A model generated the notes under the pieces. That model ran no database searches. It had not been told where the DNA came from and saw only the letters and a program-made list of their open reading frames with translations. This document shows, one piece after another, positions 6,013-10,061 of a stretch of 10,061 bases of DNA. Numbering within the stretch: position 1 is the first letter of the stretch; each line of letters opens with the position of its first letter. The stretch comes from Verrucomicrobiota bacterium. GTDB taxonomy: Bacteria > Verrucomicrobiota > Verrucomicrobiia > Opitutales > Opitutaceae. The translations under genes were made by a program, and so were the position numbers. The stretch is taken from assembly GCA_030832235.1 (NCBI GenBank), contig JAURJO010000177.1:1-10061 (forward strand). Reading direction: 5' to 3'.

Positions 6013-9000
6013 TCAGGGCAGCTCGTAGACCTCGACCAGCGCCACGCCGGTGCCGCGGTTGGCGCCGCTCAGCTTGGCGGTGTACGAGCCCGGAGGCAGC
6101 GTGACGACCAAGGCGGCGTCGGCGCTGCCGGGGTTGAGCGCGAAGGCGCCCACGGATGAGAACACGGAGGTGAGGTCGGTCGTCCAATTGTCGTTGGCGG
6201 CGGCGGTGGCGCCGGTCGCCTGGTTGACGACCTCGAGCCGCGGATCGGCCAACACGCCGGGCACGCCGAGGGCTCCGAGGGTGGGGCCTACCCCGCGGAT
6301 GAGCACGCGCTTCGGCGAGGAGCCGGAGATCGCGAAGCCCGCGATGAGGATGTTGTCGTCGACGCCGACATTCGCGCGGCAGGAAAGGTTCACGAGGGTG
6401 CTGGGATTGGCGTCAGCCTCGTAGACCTCGACGATGGCGACGCCTTGCGCGGCGGCGCCGGTGCCCGCGCCGGCCACCTGTACGGTGTAGCTGCCGGGCG
6501 GGAGGGTGACGAGCATGGCGGCGTCGCGACTGCCCTCCGGGAGCGTGAACGCGCCCTGGGCGGCGGTGGTGGCGCGGAGCTCGGCCAGGTTCGGCACGTC
6601 GGACCAATTGTCGTTGGCGAGCACGCGGTCGCCCGCGGCGTCGAAGACGCCGAGCACGGGGTTGGCGAGCGTGCCGCCGACGCCGAAGGCGGCGAGGGCG
6701 GGGCCGGCCGCGCGGATGAGCAGCGTCTTCGGCTTCGTTCCGCGCACGGTGATGCCGGGGATGACGACGTTCGCGCCGGTGCCGACGCTCGCGCGGGCGG
6801 AAAGGTTGACCAGCCCGCTGAACTCCAGAGACAGGCTCGCGGGTTCGCTGCGGGTGGTGCCGGCGGCGTTGGTGGCGACGCAGACCCAGTCGCCGGCGTG
6901 GGCCGCGGTCACGTTGGTGAGCGAGAGCACCGGTCCCTCGGTGTTGCAGAACTCTCCGCCGCGCACGTACCACGTGTAGGTCGTGGCCGGAGAGGCGGCG
7001 ACCGACGCGGTGAAGGTGACGTTGGAGCCGAGGCGCGCGCGCACACTACGCGGTTGGGCGGTGAACTCCGGGGCGCCGGTCGCGGAGGCGACCGTGAGAT
7101 CGAGCAGCGAGGCGGCGGAGCCCACGGCGTTGGCGGCGGTGACGCGCACGGCCGAGCGGCCGGCGGCCTTCGGCGTGCCGGAAATCACGTTGCCGGCGAT
7201 GCTCAATCCTTCGGGCAAACCCGCGGCGGTGACGGACGTCGCCGTGCCCGCGTCGAGCGTCATCCGGAACACCTCGCCGACGCGCGCGCGGGCGGAGAGA
7301 TTGGCGGCGAAGGACGGCGCGCGGGAAGGGGCTTTTTCTCCGAGTTCGGCGTAGTTGATGTAGCCGATGAACATCTCGCCATCCGTCTGGTCGCCGCCGC
7401 GCACGACGACATTCGGGTTGGGGTTAAACGGATTCTGAGGCGAGTTGTCGAAGGCGCCGCGCACGCGGATCTGGGTTCCGGCGGGGAGCCGCTTGGGCTC
7501 GGTGAGCCGGTAGCCGGACTGCCAGTTGAAGTCGTACTGCGGCACGTTGAGCAGGGTCTCCGTCGTGCCGTCAGGATACAGGGCGTCGTAGCGGAACCAT
7601 TTTCCGCGGTAGTGCATGTGCGGGCTGAGTTCGTAGAGCATGACGTCCCGCGTCGCGGAGGGCGTGAAAGAAGCCTCCCGCTGGTACTCACGCGTCCGGG
7701 CGGGGATGGAAATGGTGTTGATCGGAAGGATCGGGGAGTAGGCGGAACGCGTCTGCAGCTCCCGGGCGGGCGGGGTGTCGGTGAAGTAGAGCCCGATCTG
7801 CGTCTCATCGGTCTCGGGTGTTCCGCTCGTCGTGTAATGCATCTGGAACGTGAGCGCGGAGTCCTTGCGCACGCGTTTGCCGCTGCCGGCCGGGTACCAG
7901 GTTTGGGCGAGTCCCGGCACGTACCCCGCGAAAAATCCACCCTGGCCGCCGGCGGCGGCGAGCACGTCGAAGAGCGTGCCCTCGAAGACGAGGGCGTGGT
8001 GGACGACCTTCGGGTTGCCGGGTCGTACCACGGCAGCCCTCAACCAACGCTCGCGGTCCACGGGGACGGCGACGGTGAGGTAGGCGTAGTCGATCTTGCC
8101 CGTGGCGGGGATCGACTGGCGCGGGATGGTGAGGACGAGATCGGGCTGGCCGAGAGGCCAGACGGCCGCGGAGCCGGACGGGACGGCCGCGATCGGATCC
8201 GCACCGCTTCCGCGCGGGGCGCCGGCCTTCACCCAGGCATGCAGGGTGGCGCTCTCGAGCGGAGTGAGCGCCACGTCGTTGGACCACGCGCCGTACTCGG
8301 CGTCGGCGTGCCAGGGCGCCATGCGGCGCGTGAGCAGGGTAGAGCGGATGGAGTTGGCGCGGGAAGAGAGGTCCTCGAAACGCGTGTAGGAGTGCGGAGC
8401 GATGTTGCCCGGTGAGTGGCAGGAGATGCAGCGCCGCTGGACGACTGGCGCGACGTCGGTCGCGTAGTTGATCGACGGCGCCGGCGGTAGGTCGATGCGC
8501 GGCGCCGTGGCGGGCATCGCGAGCCGGGCGCGGGCGGGGGTGCGGCCGGCGAGCGCGGCGTCGAGGGCGGCCGCGACATGATTTTCCGAGGCAGCGGCGA
8601 ACGACGCCGGATCGGCGTTGTCGAGGGGGCCGCGGTAGAGGATCACCGAGCCCGGGCCCGGCGAGAGCACGAACGCCTCGGTCTGCCGGGTGACCGCAAG
8701 CTCGGAGGCGACGAGCTGGGCCTCGTCGCGCAGCACCGGCAGGTCGTTGTTGAACAGGGCCTGCTCCGCCGACAACGCGGTCGCGGTGACGGCCGCGGAG
8801 GAGTCGATCTGCCAGATGATAACGTCCGACGCCGCGTAACGCGCCCGAAGCGCGCGCAGCGAGGACGCGGTCTGCATCGCGCGCGGCGAGCCGGTGCCGG
8901 TGAACACCAGGACCACGGCGCGAACGGTGGACTCGTAGTAGAGTTCGCGCGTGGTGCCTCGGTGATCGGTGAGACGGAAGTTGGGCACGAGGTCGCCGGG

Positions 9001-9126
9001 ACCGGGGCCGCCCGGAGTTTCGGCGGCGGCGAAGGGCCGCAAATCCTCAGGTCGGCCGGTGTGGTTCATCGCGAACAGAGGCGCCGCCAGGAAAACGGCG
9101 AGCGCGAGGAGGGTGAATCGCAGCAT
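6013..9126 (-). CDS. Exported redoxin-like / cytochrome c / PHM-like copper monooxygenase with Ig and VEVYE modules
   Basis: The protein has 1037 residues. The ATG at 9126 was chosen because MLRFTLLALAVFLAAPLFA is a signal peptide; the frame stays open to 9312, but those 62 residues are basic and proline-rich and would bury it. Residues about 42-165 are a thioredoxin/AhpC-like fold whose active site reads FTGTGSPRAMQ with no cysteine. Residues about 217-305 are a c-type cytochrome with CISCH at 233-237 and possible axial Met269 (RRMAPWHAD). Residues about 320-595 match copper type II ascorbate-dependent monooxygenases: HH at 376-377 and H430 (FQMHY) for one copper, H503/H505 (PHMHYRGK) and Met585 (DGEMF) for the other. 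Then follow a putative-Ig (about 605-680, GLPEGLSIAGNVISGTP), an Ig-like domain (684-768) and two VEVYE modules. It probably hydroxylates an unknown substrate outside the cytoplasm, with heme c as a possible electron donor. Confidence 0.9.
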   Translation of the reverse strand: MLRFTLLALAVFLAAPLFAMNHTGRPEDLRPFAAAETPGGPGPGDLVPNFRLTDHRGTTRELYYESTVRAVVLVFTGTGSPRAMQTASSLRALRARYAASDVIIWQIDSSAAVTATALSAEQALFNNDLPVLRDEAQLVASELAVTRQTEAFVLSPGPGSVILYRGPLDNADPASFAAASENHVAAALDAALAGRTPARARLAMPATAPRIDLPPAPSINYATDVAPVVQRRCISCHSPGNIAPHSYTRFEDLSSRANSIRSTLLTRRMAPWHADAEYGAWSNDVALTPLESATLHAWVKAGAPRGSGADPIAAVPSGSAAVWPLGQPDLVLTIPRQSIPATGKIDYAYLTVAVPVDRERWLRAAVVRPGNPKVVHHALVFEGTLFDVLAAAGGQGGFFAGYVPGLAQTWYPAGSGKRVRKDSALTFQMHYTTSGTPETDETQIGLYFTDTPPARELQTRSAYSPILPINTISIPARTREYQREASFTPSATRDVMLYELSPHMHYRGKWFRYDALYPDGTTETLLNVPQYDFNWQSGYRLTEPKRLPAGTQIRVRGAFDNSPQNPFNPNPNVVVRGGDQTDGEMFIGYINYAELGEKAPSRAPSFAANLSARARVGEVFRMTLDAGTATSVTAAGLPEGLSIAGNVISGTPKAAGRSAVRVTAANAVGSAASLLDLTVASATGAPEFTAQPRSVRARLGSNVTFTASVAASPATTYTWYVRGGEFCNTEGPVLSLTNVTAAHAGDWVCVATNAAGTTRSEPASLSLEFSGLVNLSARASVGTGANVVIPGITVRGTKPKTLLIRAAGPALAAFGVGGTLANPVLGVFDAAGDRVLANDNWSDVPNLAELRATTAAQGAFTLPEGSRDAAMLVTLPPGSYTVQVAGAGTGAAAQGVAIVEVYEADANPSTLVNLSCRANVGVDDNILIAGFAISGSSPKRVLIRGVGPTLGALGVPGVLADPRLEVVNQATGATAAANDNWTTDLTSVFSSVGAFALNPGSADAALVVTLPPGSYTAKLSGANRGTGVALVEVYELP
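6016..6396 (-). repeat. VEVYE C-terminal module, copy C
   Basis: This encodes residues 911-1037, the very end of the monooxygenase protein. Landmarks: LVNLSCRANVG, ILIAGFAISGSSPKRVLIRGVGPTLGALGV, LADPRLEV, ANDNW, VGAFALNPGSADAALVVTLPPGSYTAKLSG and GTGVALVEVYELP. It follows copy B after a seven-residue linker and is its closest relative in the window; both carry the string VNLS, ANDNW and VTLPPGSYT. Confidence 0.85.
6418..6813 (-). repeat. VEVYE C-terminal module, copy B
   Basis: This encodes residues 772-903 of the monooxygenase protein. Landmarks: LVNLSARASVG, VVIPGITVRGTKPKTLLIRAAGPALAAFGV, LANPVLGVFD, ANDNW, QGAFTLPEGSRDAAMLVTLPPGSYTVQVAG and VAIVEVYEA. Here the module is internal, so its tail does not end the protein. 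At DNA level copies B and C share a 16-base stretch, CCAATTGTCGTTGGCG on the plus strand, near 6603 and 6184, encoding ANDNW. Confidence 0.85.
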
Positions 9127-9215
9127 GGCGGGAAGGAACGCCGCGCCTCGCTTCAGCGCAAGCGCGCCGCGGCAAAGATGCTTGCTGGTTCGTCCGCGTC
9201 GCTTACCCCGCAGGC
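9127..9215. promoter_or_regulatory. Divergent promoter region
   Basis: Only 89 bases separate the start codons of the monooxygenase (minus) and the FecR-like gene (plus), so both promoters should be here or overlap the coding starts. A short stem, CGCTT (9149-9153) and AAGCG (9160-9164) around CAGCGC, lies in the left half. No convincing sigma-70 hexamer pair is visible. Placement as a promoter region follows from gene orientation only. Confidence 0.45.
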
Positions 9216-9887
9216 ATGAAAACAAACCCGGGGCCCTGGTGGATCGCGGTGGTGCCGGCGCTGCTGGCGGCGGCGACGATTCCTCTCCTTGGAGCCGAGA
9301 TGGTTTTGACACGTCCGGGCCAGCTGACGGTGACGGCCGTGACCGGCGAGCTGGCCGTGCGCACCGGAGACGTGGTGAAGCCCGCGAAGGCCGAGGATCG
9401 CGTGCGCGTTGATTCCCGTCTGATCAGCGGCCGCCGCTCGCTGGCCACGCTCGCGTTTTCGAACGGGGCCACGCTGGAGCTTGGTCCTGACTCGGAGGTT
9501 GAAGTGGAGGAACTCCTGCAGGCGCCCTTCTCGACGGCGCTGAAGCCGGTCGAGTGGAAGGCGGAGCCGAGTGTATCCCGGACGCGTCTGCGGCTGATCC
9601 GCGGCGAGGCCAGGGTGACCGTCAAGCGGTTGCTGGCTGCGCGGGGATCGGTCTTCGCCGTGGCGACACCGGCCGGGGTGGCGACGGTCGATGAGGGGGC
9701 TTTACGCGTTCAGGCGCGGATGACGGAGATTGGCCTAGGACTTTGTGGAGTGGAACTGGTCCAGGGCGCCGGTTTCTTCGAGCCGGAAGGCGCGGCTGCG
9801 CGCGCCTTGGAGGCGGGTCGCCGGACGCAATGGTCGGTCGAGGTCGACACGGCCGCGAAGCGGAGCCGGGTGACGGAGCTGAAGTGA
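9216..9887 (+). CDS. Secreted FecR-domain protein
   Basis: The protein has 223 residues. The ATG at 9216 gives a signal peptide (MKTNPGPWWIAVVPALLAAATIPLLGA, cleavage near 27), so the product is exported. Residues about 38-150 resemble the FecR domain: VTAVTGELAVRTGDVVKPAKAEDRVRVDSRLISGRRSLATLAFSNGATLELGPDSEVEVEEL-type spacing, followed by TRLRLIRGEARVTVKR and GSVFAVATPAGVATV. In classical FecR the domain is periplasmic and linked by a membrane helix to a cytoplasmic sensor part; here only the exported part exists, and no sigma factor or TonB receptor is adjacent. A structural or ligand-binding envelope role is more likely than FecI-type signalling. It diverges from the monooxygenase gene, suggesting possible shared regulation. 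Family call is good; function is uncertain. Confidence 0.8.
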   Translation: MKTNPGPWWIAVVPALLAAATIPLLGAEMVLTRPGQLTVTAVTGELAVRTGDVVKPAKAEDRVRVDSRLISGRRSLATLAFSNGATLELGPDSEVEVEELLQAPFSTALKPVEWKAEPSVSRTRLRLIRGEARVTVKRLLAARGSVFAVATPAGVATVDEGALRVQARMTEIGLGLCGVELVQGAGFFEPEGAAARALEAGRRTQWSVEVDTAAKRSRVTELK

Positions 9888-9903
9888 CCGGCCCGGCGGC
9901 CGG
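9888..9903. terminator. Hairpin between convergent genes, possible bidirectional terminator
   Basis: CCGGCC (9888-9893) and GGCCGG (9898-9903) form a perfect 6-bp GC stem with a CGGC loop. It starts right after the FecR-like stop codon and ends six bases from the stop of the convergent partial gene. The position fits a shared terminator, but there is no T-tract, so intrinsic termination is uncertain. Confidence 0.45.
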
Positions 9904-9909
9904 CGCTGC

Positions 9910-10061
9910 TCAGGGAATCTCGTAGACCTCGACCAGCACCGCGCCGATCTGGCTGGGTGCATTGGCGGCGGCGGCTTGTTGCGCGTTAAGCGGGGTCGCA
10001 GCCGCTTGCAGCGTGTAGTTGCCCGGGGCCAGCGGCTCAAGGAGCGCGGAATCGGCGGCGT
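9910..10061 (-). CDS. VEVYE-module protein, C-terminal fragment
   Basis: Only the last 49 complete codons before the TGA at 9912-9910 are in the window; the gene continues past the right edge. The visible residues run from AADSALLEPLAPGNYTLQ through an Ala/Gln-rich insert (NAQQAAAANAPSQI) to GAVLVEVYEIP at the end. They match the end of the module in the monooxygenase (ADAALVVTLPPGSYTAKL ... VALVEVYELP), so this is a third gene with the same C-terminal module, copy D. What lies N-terminal is unknown. The overlapping open frames in this stretch are not credible because this frame alone gives the conserved tail. Confidence 0.8.
   Translation of the reverse strand, partial: AADSALLEPLAPGNYTLQAAATPLNAQQAAAANAPSQIGAVLVEVYEIP

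Noticed and set aside
6445..8415. A 656-codon open frame on the plus strand opposite the monooxygenase gene
   Set aside because: Its translation is Gly/Arg/Ala-rich with no domain or signal peptide, and the minus-strand frame encodes recognisable domains throughout. It is a high-GC antisense artefact.
9127..9312. Extending the monooxygenase gene to a start at 9312
   Set aside because: It would add 62 basic, proline-rich residues before a clear signal peptide and overlap the divergent FecR-like start.
9216..9887. FecI/FecR/TonB-type signalling system
   Set aside because: The FecR-like protein has no cytoplasmic or transmembrane sensor part beyond its signal peptide, and no sigma factor or receptor gene is present.
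1..10061. CRISPR arrays, tRNA genes, integrases, toxin-antitoxin or defence genes
   Set aside because: Looked for and not seen; no regularly spaced repeats, tRNA-like cloverleaf or relevant protein motifs.

Overview
The window is very GC-rich and reads as a chromosomal segment of a Verrucomicrobiota bacterium, most likely Opitutaceae-like. This assignment is inferred from gene content: secreted DUF1080 proteins, Ig-like surface proteins, a C-terminal repeat module ending in VEVYE, a FecR-like secreted protein, and a multidomain cytochrome/copper monooxygenase. No rRNA, tRNA, CRISPR array, insertion sequence or integrase is visible.

Layout, left to right. Positions 3-509 (+) hold the 3' part of a DUF362 gene. 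Positions 521-1306 (-) encode a small secreted Ig-like protein carrying one C-terminal VEVYE-type module. Positions 1455-2483 (+) encode a secreted DUF1080 (3-keto-disaccharide hydrolase family) protein. Positions 2510-3478 and 3503-4195 (-) are a likely two-gene operon: a TlpA/ResA-like thioredoxin followed by an exported alpha/beta hydrolase. A 413-base gap (4196-4608) has no credible gene but is rich in hairpins, one with the GTAG-plus-palindrome layout of a REP element. Positions 4609-5997 (+) encode a fused SpmA-SpmB membrane protein. Positions 6013-9126 (-) encode a 1037-residue exported protein: degenerate thioredoxin fold, c-type cytochrome, PHM-like copper monooxygenase, putative-Ig, Ig-like domain and two VEVYE modules. 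Positions 9216-9887 (+) encode a secreted FecR-domain protein. Positions 9910-10061 (-) are the 3' end of another VEVYE-module protein.

Gene order is unusual in being almost strictly alternating: apart from the TlpA/hydrolase pair, each gene faces its neighbours. Convergent gaps are tiny (11, 26, 15 and 22 bases); divergent gaps carry the candidate regulatory DNA (148, 413 and 90 bases). All three VEVYE-module genes lie on the minus strand, separated by unrelated genes. Most products have signal peptides, so the locus is mainly envelope or periplasmic: oxidative chemistry (copper monooxygenase with heme c), thiol-disulfide exchange (TlpA-like), and carbohydrate or ester breakdown (DUF1080, alpha/beta hydrolase). 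No single pathway joining all the genes can be shown from sequence alone.

The points most worth following are the recurrent C-terminal VEVYE module (four copies in three genes), the domain architecture of the monooxygenase with its lost CXXC motif, a 10-bp perfect dyad that includes the start codon of the 521-1306 gene, and the REP-like hairpin.
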